Below are positions 14,791 to 28,964 of a stretch of 64,000 bases of DNA, piece by piece. Within the stretch, counting starts at the first letter, position 1. Every line of letters begins with the position of its first letter. Source of the stretch: Silurus meridionalis (lineage: Eukaryota > Chordata > Actinopteri > Siluriformes > Siluridae); the NCBI RefSeq assembly GCF_014805685.1, contig NC_060900.1, positions 3,535,101 to 3,599,100 on the forward strand, written 5' to 3'. Under the pieces are notes generated by a model, which was not told the DNA's origin, searched no databases, and saw only the letters and a list, made by a program, of their open reading frames with translations. Position numbers and translations under genes: made by a program.

Positions 14791-17700
14791 GCATTACTCC
14801 TGAAATTCATTTGCTTCGGTGATATTTAGAGCATGTTGCATTTAACTTTCCCTTTTGTTGATTTTGTAGGAAATGACTTACGTTCCTTCCTCTCTAAGTA
14901 CCGGTGCAGGACAGAGCAGGTATGTGTCCTCCACTACCAATGGCTTTACCACTGGAAAATAAGAGTAGCAGGATTGTTTAGAGCTTGGATTAAATAAGAC
15001 TAACAATAGAAATTGCTCATATGGACCCTTTAGTCTTGATGACACTGATTGTTTCGTCATCGAAACCACATTGAATTGTTGTGCAGCTATCGGCTAAATA
15101 ACCACAATGAAAGAAAAAAACCTGACTTTTATAGCCCACGACTTGACTGTTTATTCCGTAGCCTGTCTCCCTATCTGAATGCTCAGGCTGAAAACAGAGC
15201 TCCAGAAAACAGAATTCAAAGAGGAGGAACCATCTCACTTTCTCCAGTGTTCTGTATTGTTGAAAGATTTATGATCAAACTCTTGATGTCACCCAAATAA
15301 GGATGTGTTCCCCTTTTGAGTCTGGTTCCTCTCAAGGTTTCTTCCTCATAACATCTAAGGGAATTGTTCCTTGCCACAGTCGCCACGGCTGCTCATCAGG
15401 GACAAATGCACACTGTTCACCTTGACTGTTGATTTGTGTAAAGCTGCTTTGAGACAATGTCTGTTGTGAAAAGCGCTATACAAATGAACTTGACTTGACT
15501 TGACTTGACTTTCTGAGGTACACTGAACCAAAGGATCACAAGGGCCAAGACAAACTGTGTGAGATATTTGATATCACATCACATGGAAGATTGTAGTAGG
15601 GGGCCCGAGTGTCACGTGCTAAAGCAGTTTGTATTAATGCAGATTGTACTGCAAGCTGGTTTCAAGAAGATTTGATCATACCATTCTCTCACTTTGATGC
15701 ACAGCCAGAAAGATTTGGCACCACATCATTTTGTCACATCAGTAGCTGCCTCATATGTATCTTTAATGTACTGTATCGTTGACTGTGCATTGAGATGTGA
15801 ATCGCATCGACCTCAGTTATGGAGACCCCCCTCATATTCATAATTGTGCTTACACACAACATTAGCATGATTAGCATAATTGCACATGCATAATCACAAA
15901 GGTAAATGTTTTCACATAAAGATTTTACTCTGTACCACAATTCTTCATTTTAGCCCTATTCTTATTACTTCACTTTTACCCAAGGATGCCACTGTGAAGA
16001 TTGAGATCGCATTTGTGGTTTTTATAAGTGTATCATGTCTATTATCAGACATCTGAGATGAAAGTACATCTAAAAAAGCTTCCTCCCACCTACATACCTT
16101 TTGCCCCATTTTAAGTATTGGTACTTCCTTAAATATGACATGTCTCACATGCTTTGATCTCATCTCTCTCAACAATGTCTGCTAATCGCCTGACCCTCGC
16201 CTCTTCTACAGTATCGGCTGTAATATTAAGTAAATCGTTCTTATCCAGCATCAGCATCCTTCTTCTTCATCTACACTTTTAATCCAACGATTAAGTTTCT
16301 ACCCAATACTATTGATTTATTTATCTTAGCATAATTACCACAGAAATAGACATTAGGATTCAACTTACTCCTGGTGAGGGTGTCATTAATTCTGAAACTG
16401 CACAAGACTTTTTCCACATTCCTGGCATGAAGGAAGCCGTTCCCCCTCACCACAACCTGAAATGACTCTGTGAATGAGAGTAGAAGGTGACAGGGAAAAC
16501 AAAATGTGTCTTTCGATCGTTTTTATAAGAATAGAAACAAATTGGATGATTAATGTTGTTTGTGTGTGGAGGAGAAGAGCAAGCTCTTAGAAGGTGATAC
16601 AGTAGGAAGGTTATTAAATAAGTATGCTAATGTGTTATTGAATCTGTTCCTCTAAAGGTGACTTCATTATACCATTTCAGGAAGTTTTTCCTTGGCACTG
16701 TTGCCACTGACTCTCTCATTAGGGATTAAGTTACAGGGAATAATATATGATGCGAAAACGCATATATGTAATCTATTACATTTTGAAAAGCTGATTTGGG
16801 ACAATGTCCATTGTCAAAAGTGCTATATAAATCAAATTGAAATGAACTGAACTTCTTTCCTGAGAATGCGCCAACATGATTCCTGCCTCAATGGACCTCT
16901 ATAGATGTATTTCCATCTATAGAGGATCTATCTTCTATCTTATGGATCTATCTTCCATCCATAAAAGCGGTTGGTCATTCAAAAGCAGTAATAATTCGTA
17001 ACTGAATATTATCTAAATGATTGTAGTTGTAAATGAAGCCTAAAAACGAATAAATTTGTTGAAATACATAATTGTGCTCGGTTACCCACCTCCTCAAATG
17101 GACAAGCCTGGATTTAAGTTACCCGAGACTTGCCTGTGTGTTGGCTTACAGTCCAAATTTCCAGCATACTTTAAGGTTAGAAGCACTAGTACGATCCCCT
17201 GAAACCTCACCATGCTAACCATTGTGGTTAAGAAAAACGTGTCTTTTTCACCAGAGACTTCGAAAAGCACTTTGTGGTGAGCTGCATTTGTAGTTCTCCC
17301 TGACGATGTAGCGTGTTCGACATAACCAAAGCCAAACAACACAAACCCTGGAATAGGGTGTAATTTGCAAAGAATTATCAAACAGGAGTGATAACAGCTG
17401 CTCTCCATAATGCTGACTATACATATCTATTTGAGGAATATAAATAAAACAGCATTTTCTTGGTTCTGGTTTAGTTTCTTATCTCGGCCCAAAAAGCTCT
17501 ACAAAGCCAGCTCACTCCATCCAGTTGTGTTTAATGGGAAATTATCAAATTTGTTTTGCTCCGCCCACAAGCCTGTCGCTGGTTCACCACTCTTCCTTAT
17601 AGCACTTTTGATAGATTCTGACCACTGCAAACCAGGAACATCCCACAAGAGCAGCAGTTTTGGAGATGCTCTGACCCAGACGTCTAGACATCACATTTAT

Positions 17701-17986
17701 CAAACTCGCTCAAATCCTTACACTCGCCCATTTTTCCTGCTTCCAACATGTCAAATCTGAGGACAAAATGTACACTTGCTGCTTAATATATCCCACACGC
17801 TAACAGGTGCCATGATAAAGAGATAATCAGTGTTATTTATTTTAACGGTCATTATGTTATAATTCTCATAATTTTATGCCTGATTGGTGTCAATTGTGAT
17901 TACATTTAACTGTAACACATATTTTGTATGCTATGCAATTTGAAAGGAGTTACAAATGGATAATGGAAAGACACATTGAAGGACTC

Positions 17987-18018
<32 letters not shown>

Positions 18019-21000
18019 GCAGACAGACAGACAGACAGACAGACAGACGGACAGACGGACAGACAGACAGATAGATAAATCACTTGCTAACAAAACCCCG
18101 CTCACCTCCTGCACAGATACTGGACGGTTCTGCCGCAAGGATTTCAATACAGGATCTTCTCAAGATCTGAAGAAATACAGAGAAAAGTAATGTATAAGTG
18201 GATTGTGAACTATTAAGCATCTTTGATCGCTAACTTTAGCTCCTTTTAGATACCTGTTTATCAATTTACACACTCTTCTAAAACCAACTTCATTTTGTTT
18301 TAATTGCGTATTGAAATCGTTACATGTTCATGTGTAGTACATGGCAAGTCGGTCTTGATTCTTTGATAAGCTTTTATAAACTCCACAGATGCCTCGTAAT
18401 CCTTAAAAAAAGTCCTAAACATCCTTTGTTACTTTTTCAAATCTATAACTATTCGTTGGAATGCCGTCTGTGATAGCTTTCTTACTGTTTTCCGTGTAAA
18501 CGCATATGTTTTTGTTGGAGCTTTTGGTAAACAATTTCCCAATCTATTTAATCAGAACTGTGGGTTTTAGCTCATGCATGTGAACATTTGTCACTCGTAA
18601 CGCAGTGCAGAATCGCTTACCGAATCGATCACGCTCTGCAAAGCTTCAAAACCACCATTCACTGGGAAGACATGATCTTTGCTGTCTGCAATCTTGGCAA
18701 GCTGTAATGAAATCACAAATGCAGTCATGTTGTACAGCAATAGATCAAATCAGCTGCAGTTTCACATGCTTTATGTTTGGTCATCACTTTTCAATTTCTG
18801 AATTGTGTCCATTTTAAACAGAAGCAACACACACCTGGGTCTCATTGAAGTCCTTCACCCCTACACAATAGACCGAGGCACCCAGGCTTCGGGAACGATT
18901 GGCCTGACAAGCAACACAACAAACAGAAACAAGGTAAGATTAGTTAAATCCTTAACAATGAAATTCAGACCTTGAAAGTGCATGCACAAAAGGACAAATG
19001 TGATTCCACATAATATATATGGAACACACAGGATTTGAGGATTCCTGGCTTTGGAGGTTTATTAAAAAACAGTACAATCCTCTTATTTTTCTTCTTCTTT
19101 CGGCTGCTCCCATTAGGGGGCGCCACACCAGATCATCCATCTCCAAACCCACCTGTCCTCTACATCTGCCTCTTTCAAACCAACTACCTGCATGTCTTCC
19201 CTCACCACATTCATAAACCTCCTCCTTGGTCTTCCTCTTGTCCTTCTTCCTGGTGGCTCCATCCTCAGCATTCTCCTATTGATATACCCCACGTCCCTCC
19301 TCTGCACATGTTCAAACCATCTCAATCACACCTCCCTCACCTGGTCTCCAAAACGTCCTACATGCCCTGTCCCTCTAATAAACTCATTTCTAATCCAATT
19401 AAAATCTCAACATCTTCAGCTCTGCTACCTCCAGCTCCACCTCCACCTCCTGGCTTTTAGTCCAACTGAATACATAATCCAAAGTCACAAAAAGAGAAAG
19501 GGTCAAAACGATATTGATCATGAAACCCCAAAACATTGGGCTGAACCGAATCCAACAATAAGCACAGGTCCACGGTTCGGAACTTGAGGGTATTTAAGAG
19601 TTGGCAAGATTTTCATAATATGTTGTAGATTAAATTCATTTTATAGAGTAAGATGACACGAATGGTCTCTGCGTTCGTTTCCTTCTGTCATCATCGTACT
19701 TTTTGTTTGTTTAATCACTCATAATATAATAATTAAATGATTATTTACCCTTTCTTGCATTTGTTTTCCTTGTCCAAGTCATGGCACAGAGGGAGAATTC
19801 CACTGTATGGTGTAACACACTGTTTTCTGGAGACGTGCCAATAAACACTTGAAGCCTGAATAACCAGGAATTGCTTGTGAAGTAGTTTAGTACGTGGTTT
19901 GTGGGAAGTGGGAGCTCAGTGGTTAAGATGTTGGAATCCTGATTACAAGGTTGCAAATCCCAGCACTACCAAGATCCCACTGTGGTCCCTTGAGCAAGGC
20001 CCTTAACTCTTATAGGATAATTATAAGTAATCTTGAATAGGGGCATCTGCCAAATATCATAAATGTTGGCAGAACAGTTGCTACCTTAAAGGTGTTAAGA
20101 CCTGATATAAGGGGAAAAAAATGTAACTAATGGTGATGTGATTTATAAAAATACAGTAATTATTGATTTGCTTGTATTGCTTCCAAACAATTATTTTATT
20201 TCTATTATTAAAGAAAGAAATGTGATTTATACTTGTCACATGTACATTACAGCACAGTGAAATTCTTTCTTCCCATATACCAGCGATGTTAGGAAGCTGG
20301 GGTCAGCCATGTTAAGGGCCTTAATCAAGGGCCGCAAGAGTGGCAGCTTGGCAATACTGGGGCTTCAACTCACGACCTTTCGATCAGTAACCCAAAACCA
20401 TAAATACTGAGTTAACACTTCCCATACAAAATAAGTGAATGGGTCATCACTTTTATTTAGTAAATAGTAGTAGATTTGCACATGAACCAGAATCAGAGAA
20501 TCAGAATCATTTTATTTCCAAGTATCATTGTATCACTGCATATACAAGGAATTTGTCATTGTGTGTTGGTGATATAAACAAATATGAAAAATACTATGCA
20601 TAGGGAAGTGGTATCCGTGTTAGACTTTGGTTTAAAAGGTCATGAGTTCAAATCCCAGCACTATCAAATCTCTATCTATCTCCGCTGGGCCCCTGAACAA
20701 GGCCCTTTACCCCCAATTGTGTATGTTATAAATAAGATCTAAGTTACTCTGGATAAGTGGGTCTGCCACAGATGTACTCATTTCTTCCTGTTTAGTCCCT
20801 ATACAATTATTTGATGCACTAGTGTTAGATGGACCATCGCACATTTTACTTGCATCCCTCCATTTTAAAAAAATAAATCAAGTCAAGTTTATTTCTGGTA
20901 CGCTTTTCACAATGGACATTGTCTCAAAGCAGCTTTACAGAAGTTGAGATCATCATAGATCCAACACCAGCTTCTCTATGCCAGAGCCTTTAAACACTCA

Positions 21001-24000
21001 AAGAAGTCCAATGTCCAAACTCTACATAAAGTGGAGCACTGTTATGAAGTGTTAGTACAGTATAACAGTATATTAGAGTTTTGGAAACCTCTTTTTTTGT
21101 GGCACACGCTAAAGCGATCACATTGAGATGAATTTCTGTCTGAGCAGATGTGCATTAAGTAGCTCTTTCATTCCGGTGCAGACTTTGGCTGAAGGCAGAA
21201 GGTAAGTTGACGATCTCTTTTTATCTCCTGTTAAAACAAAGGCATCAAAGTGCTGACCTGGTGATGAATGACAGGTGTTTCTGAATTTAGATAAAAATTA
21301 ATTTATTCCTTTCATCGTCTCTCTTCTTTCCTCATGTGTGTACATTGGAACAGAAAGTCTTCGCTTCGGGGAGGCGGAAAAAGGGGTGTTGAAGGAGGAA
21401 TCCGATGCCAGCATGAATACGATCTACATGAGGTCAATATTTTTGCCTACCTCTCTTTCAGCATAGAAGAAGAGTTCCTCGTGCAGTTCTCCATCTGTGA
21501 GGGCAATGATGACACTCGCCGTCCGGTATCCTGTTTAATAACCACACCATTGAGGTCATTTTCATCATTTTTTGTCATTGGATTTCACGTTCACACACAT
21601 AAATGTGGATATTTAATGAACATACCTTCAGTGTTCCCATAGTAAATCTGTTCGCTTGCCTGGAAGATGAAAGTATACAAAAATGATGGAACCATGGAAA
21701 TAACTGAAACGTGCATCACATGTGTACAGTTGGACAAAGGGCTTGTTTTACAGTATGTCATCAATCCTGCCCAAATGCACTACAATTAATCCAAGATGGA
21801 CTCACCCTTTGAATTCCCTCGTGCATAAAAGTGTCTCCTCCTGGCAGAACTCGCTGGAGCTCCTCCAGACCTTTGCGAATTTTGTCTCTGAAAAATAAAA
21901 ATGTGGCGCCATGAAAAACGCTGGTCCTGTTTTATGTGTCATGTACAAAACCATAAACAGGATGAAACGCAGTGCAATGGTTTTAATGAAATGAAATGCA
22001 AAAAAAAATGAATATAAAATAGTGGTATAAACAATTGCAGGAAAAAATTATAGTACAAAAAACAATCAGCAATTATAATTATATGTGCTTTTTGAACATC
22101 ACAATCCATATTTAGTCTCCATTTGCTGTTATAAGAACCTCCACTCTTCTGGGCAGATGTTTCACTAGATTTTGTGGAGATTTGTGCTCATTCAGCCACA
22201 AGGGTGTTGGTAGTAAGTTCACGGACTGATGTAATTGTGAGGAGGTGAGGAGGCCTGGGGTGAAGTCAGCATTCCAATTCATCCCGAAGATCTTTCACTT
22301 CAACTTATGTAACGCATATCTTTCTGGATCTGGCTTTGTACACATGTGCATTGTCATGCTGGAACAGATTTGGGTTTTCTAGTTCAAGTGAAGAGAAAAA
22401 TTTTATGGCAAAGACAAAGCTTTTTGGAAGAGGAACATATGGCTGGAAAAGTCAGAAGAACGTTTGTCCATGTAGTCCTTTTTTTTTTTTTATCTCTCAG
22501 AAGAATTTTGCCTGGACTGGGTTGAAATTCAAATGTGAGCTTCAGGCGCCACGTCAGCTTTTCTCAGATAAGCCTAGAAATTTCCCTGATTAGGGGAAAG
22601 AGTCAAACTGTGTCACCAGCCATCTATTTTGGAAAGGATCCACCCTCTGGAAGCAACTGGATCTCGTAATATCACTTTTAGCAGATCAAATTAATGTGAA
22701 TGAATCACAGCAAAGAGTGTCTGCTGCTGCTGCTAGCTGGCGTTGGCATGGAAATTAGAGCGGCAGATGGTCAGGAAATCAGGCATGTGTGAAACTGGAA
22801 ACCGGGAAGACAGTAAACATCTTCTACTTTTCCCAGACATATGAAAAAACTTTGCTTGCAGAGATTATAAGTATATAAAAAAAAGACAGAGGGAAGGAGG
22901 GAAAGATACAATTTTTGCGATACAGTGAAGCATATGCTAAAATCTTGTTTAGGTCAATTTGGCAATGATCAGGTTGTCAAGGGCGTTTTTTTTTTTTTAA
23001 AGGAGCAGCTGTCCTATTGTGTCTCAAACTGCATGGGTAATTATCCATCATAAAATCAAGCATGTAGGGTATTCAGTCCAGCTGTAATCATATGCACTGG
23101 CAAGTGAAATGCTAAATTTCTCATGCGTGTAATTGAAACCTGATGCCGTGTTATCAGTTGCACAGAGTCCAAGATCCAACTGCGACATATTTGTCTTGAC
23201 ATTTCAATTTATTTCAGTCTCAGTTTTTTGTTTGTGCAGTGCTTCGGAACAATAGATCTTGTGAGTTAGAATGATGTTACACCGATTACAGCATCTCGGG
23301 GAAATGTGTAAGGGAATTACATCATCGTCCAGCAGGATCTAGCAAATTTTGCAAGCTAGCATAAGACTCTGATAGCATACATTTTCTTTTCTTTGGGAAG
23401 TGCTTAAAGGTATCCAGAAGTTGAGTCATAAGTGTTGAAACTTTTAGTGTTAGTAATGAAGGATATATAGAGCAGATAATCAGGAAAAGAATCCCTGAAA
23501 AATCATGCAGGATCGTGAATACTTACCTGTCCTCTGTTAGCCGCATGAGAATATGGCCATCGGTGGAAAACACGATGAAGGACATTCGTAGCTGTGGGCT
23601 GAGGGAAAGAAGCAAATGCGCAACTAACTTACTAAAACAGTTGTTATGATTCAAATACCCTGATTATGTCTTAGTTCTGTGTTGTCTTGCATAACTCCTT
23701 GTAGCACCTTGGTGTCTTAGAGAAACACTGTGTACTACATCAAGTACGATGAAATGACACTTTAATCCATAGACAAAGCCACTTAAATTGACTTTCGAGG
23801 CCAATTTGTCCTTATTTTTGTTTAGTTTGGTCACATACCAATAACCAGTTTGGTTTATTGATGGTTTAATAAAGTATAAAGTAAAGTCAGATATGCTACT
23901 GGGTAGATTTAGTAAAAGGTGAACATTGTACACAATGTCTTCAAGTCATTTTGGACAAAATATTTAGCACAAATGAACTTTATATTCCCGAAAGTAAAGT

Positions 24001-27000
24001 AAAAGTAGCTAGTAAAAGCTGCCTACATGCATAAATTCTTTACATCCTATTGTCTTTTTTTCCTTTCATTCTATGCAAAACACTATTACGATTCAAATAG
24101 CTTGATTATGTCGGTGTAGACTTGCGTTAACTCCTCGTTTATGTAGCACATTGGCGTCTAAAAGACCATTTTAGAGAATAAAAGTCAGTTCCATCCATAA
24201 CCAAAGCCACTTGAACTGACTACAATTTTTGTTAAAATTGCACGTGTATTTTTTGTAAATTGGGAGGCCAATTTTTCCTTATTTATTCAATTTGGTCACC
24301 TAGAAATTACCCTCGCCCCTAGAGTCAGCATGCTTTATTGGATAAATGACAGCAACACATAAATCCAGCACACTGCATCTTCTCACACTTCTGTATCACA
24401 TCACAGGACATCGCACCTCTTGTAGAAAGACGCTATCTACCTTCTACCTACCTACCCAAATATATATTAATATCGAGAACAATAGAGTAACATTTAGTGT
24501 CTTGAAAACACTTTTAAAAGATCAAACATGGCTTTTACGGAAATCCAGCACAATTCGTAGCATGTGTGTGCGCTACAAGCCTCCTTACCTAATGAATTTA
24601 TGGGCCAGATGAGCGACGAAATTATAGATCTCGGTCCAGTGATGCTGCACACTTCCAGACCTGTACAGAGGAGCAGAACTGGTGTTAGATTACACAGTAG
24701 TATCACATTATATATTATATTATATTGTATGTTCATTATAATACATTATATTGTATGTCATTGTGTGTTCTAGTCTGTCACATTACCACAATACTCAATA
24801 GACATCTTTTCTTTCTTTGCTATAAAACAATTACCATTCCTTCCTCCGCCTTTCAAATGCCCAAGAAACTTCTAAATGCGCACAAATCTCCACACAGTCA
24901 TATTTTAAAATATTGGCTCCCCACCAAGTAGGCCATTTATTTTTTTTTGCCAAGCATTCCTACCAAAGCAAACATCCCCACGATTCCGTATTTTCTTCCC
25001 TCTCAAACACGACCTTTTGAAAACAATCCTGACAGCCTGTGATATAATGCAAACATATGCTAAACACAAACCTCAGCTTTCTTTCTCTAACATGTCGACT
25101 GATTGTTTGGCTTTAGTGTCTGAGCACTAAATGCTACTCTGCTAGGGCAAAATAAAAAATTGCTATGACATCATGGTCTCATTATTGTGGTTTGTGTGTG
25201 GGGTTTTTTTGTTGTTTTTTTAGTAAATACAAAGACATGTCTGGTGAATGGGACAATCTCTGAGCCAGATGTGACCCTTAAATATGATCCAGAATACAGT
25301 ATCATATTAAAGACATAACATGCTAAATTGAGATGCCATCGTATGCTATTATGTTTTGTATTAATCCTGAGAACTAGCACTTATAAGTCATTGAGAGTTG
25401 AAGATTGTGAAGTGCTTTATCATCTCAACTCAGTCCTGAGTTCCCAGGCATAGATGACTTCAGTCAGAGAGGAAATTATTTTGTCCTTTCTTTCTTTTCA
25501 AAGGAGAAATTACAGTCAAGTAACAGCTGGCCATGGTGTCAGATAGGAAGCTGGAGTATAATAATGATCAATAGGTTTGTACAGTGGCTCCCACACAAAA
25601 CGCACCTAAAAGCCGAATGAAAGATTGCTCATTTCGAGTGTTTCAAGTAAATAAAAATTTTGACCATGTCCCTGGCAAGAAAACATGCTGTACTTCCCTT
25701 CTTTCTACTGCAAGTTGGACGTAGAGATGTGGTTAGAAAATGTGACACATTTGCTTAATACAGATGCACCCACTCATTCAACCCTTCTCCGTTTTCCTCA
25801 AGTTTATTTTTTTATGTTGCTAAGTCCCAACGAGGAGCCAGTTGCCAAAAAAAAAGCCAAGACATTGGAACATCTGGATCTCTTGGTGAAACCGGTTCAA
25901 GAAAAAGGAGAAAAAGGAAAGCGTTCAGATTTATAGTAGAAAATGGCAAAGTTTAAAGACTTTCACAAACAAGTCATCATTCGAACTGGGGAAAAAAAGG
26001 AAGTCCTCCCAAATTTGGTGCATTTTCAAGGCACTATTATTGCATTATTGGTGTGGTGTTGTTTTCTGTGTAGCTAAACATTTTCATCTTGGGCTTTATT
26101 ATTGGCAGGTTTGGAGAATATAAGCATTGCAGGACACCATACATACATACATACATATATTACATTTACGCATTTGGCAGACGCCCTTTTGCAGACTGAC
26201 TTAAATTGATCTTATTTATACAAGGGCCTTACTCAGGGGCACAGGAGTGGCAGATGTTGTGGCTGGGATTTGGACTCACAATATTTGGATCCAAATCAGT
26301 TAACCACTAAACTCCCACTCCCCAAACTTTCATGGCATTTGGCAGACGCCCTTATAAACAGCGACCTACATTTATCTTATATATACAACCGAAGAACTAT
26401 GGGGTTAAGGGCCATGCTCAGGGGGCACAGGGGGGGCAGCTTGGTGTGGTGAGGACTTAAACTCACGGCTTTTAGGTCCAAAATGCCTTAACCACTAAGC
26501 TTCCACTTCCCACTCTCACCTCCTAGGGCCCATTAATAGTCGCAAAAATTCTTCTGTTTGTGGACATTGTGAGGAAACAAGAGAACCCAGAGGCAAACCT
26601 GCATGGACATAATGGAACATACAAAATTACACACAGACTTCAAACCTAGTGTAGTGTTTAACGGACTGTATTCATTTCAGCTAAACGAAACTGTTTAGCT
26701 GAATGTGGTCCACAGATGGGAAACCGTCTTAGAAAATAGCTAAACAAAGTGATTTAAAATGACAGGACATACAGTGAAGTATACTGGCTTTTAAAATGAT
26801 TACAAAAATGTTGCAGCACAGAAAGATTTATGGAGCTACCGTACACAATAATTATGTATAGAACCCAGAAAATAGTGTATTAGTCCATGATTAATGTAAA
26901 CTAACAGAACTATTTTAGGGCTGCTTCTATAACCATTTAATTCTGAGAAATAAAATGTTCAGCTCAAAAAAAAGTGCTCTGTGTTTCATCAGATGAAATT

Positions 27001-28915
27001 CCTAAAATGCTTTACCATATTGGATGTACACACCTGATTTTTTCAGCCATTTGTGAGTCTTTTCCAAAAATTTTACCACAACATTTATGACACACAACTC
27101 AAGGGTGTCTTTGGGCGCGTAAGAATGATATTTGTATGACATGACATTTGCATTTAAATGCCCCTGTGCACAAAGCCAGCTCCATGGAGATATGCTTAAC
27201 ATGGGCTGGAGTGAAAGATCTCCTGCTATAGAGCTCTGACTTTATGCAACATGAATGGATTGGAACACTGACTGCACCCCAGGACTCCTCACTTTACATC
27301 AGTGCTTGACTTGACTACTAACACCCTTGTGACTGAATGGGCACAAATCTCCACACTTTAAAATCTAGTGGAACATCTTTTTAAATGAGTGTACAGTAGG
27401 TTATTTATAACAGCAATAAATATAGAAAGAAATGTGCAAAGACAGGACATAGAAATCTTAGTCTATATATCTCAGATACAAGATTCTACTTGCAACTTTT
27501 AATATTGTTATCAGTCATGATGCAGATATGAAAGAATAAAACACTGAATGCCTCCAAGCAGCTACTGCAATTAAAACCAGATGCCGTGCCATTTGTCTAT
27601 CCTTTAATTCGGCCTGTCTCGGGGTCCTGGCTCAGGCCCCTGTCCTAATCCTTTAGATTCTTATTGCCAAAAACATTAGAGTGCTTATGCAATTAACAAT
27701 CAAGCCTCAAATGAAATCAAGATGTTAACTCAGCATGATAATACCAAACCTCAAGCAATGCAGAAATGCAGTAATCCAGTATTAAAAAAATAAAAAAAAG
27801 ATTTTCTTGGTTAGAATTATAGTGCAGGAGTGTGTAAAATACAGAGAGAGAAAAAAGAAAGAATAACATTTCTGCCTTGTGGAATGTGCCTTGGTAAGCT
27901 TTTATCTAGCATTAGCAATACGAATTGTGCTTTAGTTCAGAAATCAATAAAATACAATATATATTTTATATAAAAGTCAAATAAATTATATATATTATAT
28001 GACATTGATTTCATTGAATCCCATCTTCTGAGTTTTATGTAACTGAAGACACTATATGAACACCTGAGCATAAGCACTTTAAGCACTTTAGACATCCCAT
28101 TCCACATTTAGTGCCCATTTCCTGTTATAATAACCTCCACTATTCCCTAGATTTTGGAGAGAGCTTGTGGAGATTTGTACACATTCAGTACTGATGAAGC
28201 TCAGGATGCCAGAAGTTTCAATTCATCCCACATTTGATCAGTAAGGTTGAGGCCAGAGGTCTATAGCAGGAGATCTTCCACTCCAACCCATGTAAAGCAC
28301 ATCTTCCTGATGCTGTAAAGTTGTGTGGTCTTTAGCTTTGTGTTAAAAGTTAGGAGAAGATCTACATATATAGCTGGAAAAGTTATGTGTCCCAATACTT
28401 TTGTTTATATTGTGTATGTATTGTTTGTTAGTTGTGACCCCAGAATATCTTCTGGAATGCTGAATAGAAGGTTTGCCCATGATTATACCTCAAATCTACT
28501 GCTGTAATCATAAACATGGTCCCAGCGCTCATTTTACAACAATGCTTATAACAATCATCCATTTAACTCACCTAATAAACTTTTCCATCGTTTTATATTA
28601 TACCTATAGAAAAGTCACGATTTATAATCTCTCTATAGGTTCCATTTTCAAGGTTGGTTCTTCTGGCACTTTTTTCTTTCCCAGTGTCAAATCTGGGACA
28701 TTCTGGAATCGAAATGTGCATTTGTGACAATATCTATTGTTAAAAGCTCTTTTGAAATAAAGGTGCATGAAGAAAAAAAATCCAGTTTGCACCATTACAT
28801 AGCAATACAGCATTATTTACAATACAAATCATAATACCGTTAACATCTGATCCTGTATGTTTGTCACGTTAAATACAGAATCTTAAAAGAACAAGGAGCA
28901 TAGACGCTACCATTT

Positions 28916-28964
<49 letters not shown>

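Larger units (their letters stand above)
16468..18105. other. antxr1 intron 9
   Basis: Contains a repeat B copy, then a stretch (about 17575-17860, 'gaccactgcaaaccaggaac' onward) that I recall as a common teleost dispersed repeat but cannot confirm from a second copy here, and the GACA array. Confidence 0.55.
18904..21450. other. antxr1 intron 6
   Basis: 2.5 kb dominated by mobile DNA: a minus-strand LINE 3' end, three SINE copies and one repeat B copy. No exon recognised. Confidence 0.7.

Noticed and set aside
17924..18190. ORF with DRQT repeats
   Set aside because: Translation of the GACA array; the minus strand here carries the real antxr1 exon 9.
19035..19587. Proline-rich plus-strand ORFs of 131-141 codons
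   Set aside because: They are the antisense of a LINE 3' end; the minus-strand frame carries the recognisable reverse-transcriptase tail.
28917..28964. CRISPR-like repeated unit
   Set aside because: A plain ATC microsatellite without spacers. No CRISPR array is expected or seen in this vertebrate sequence.
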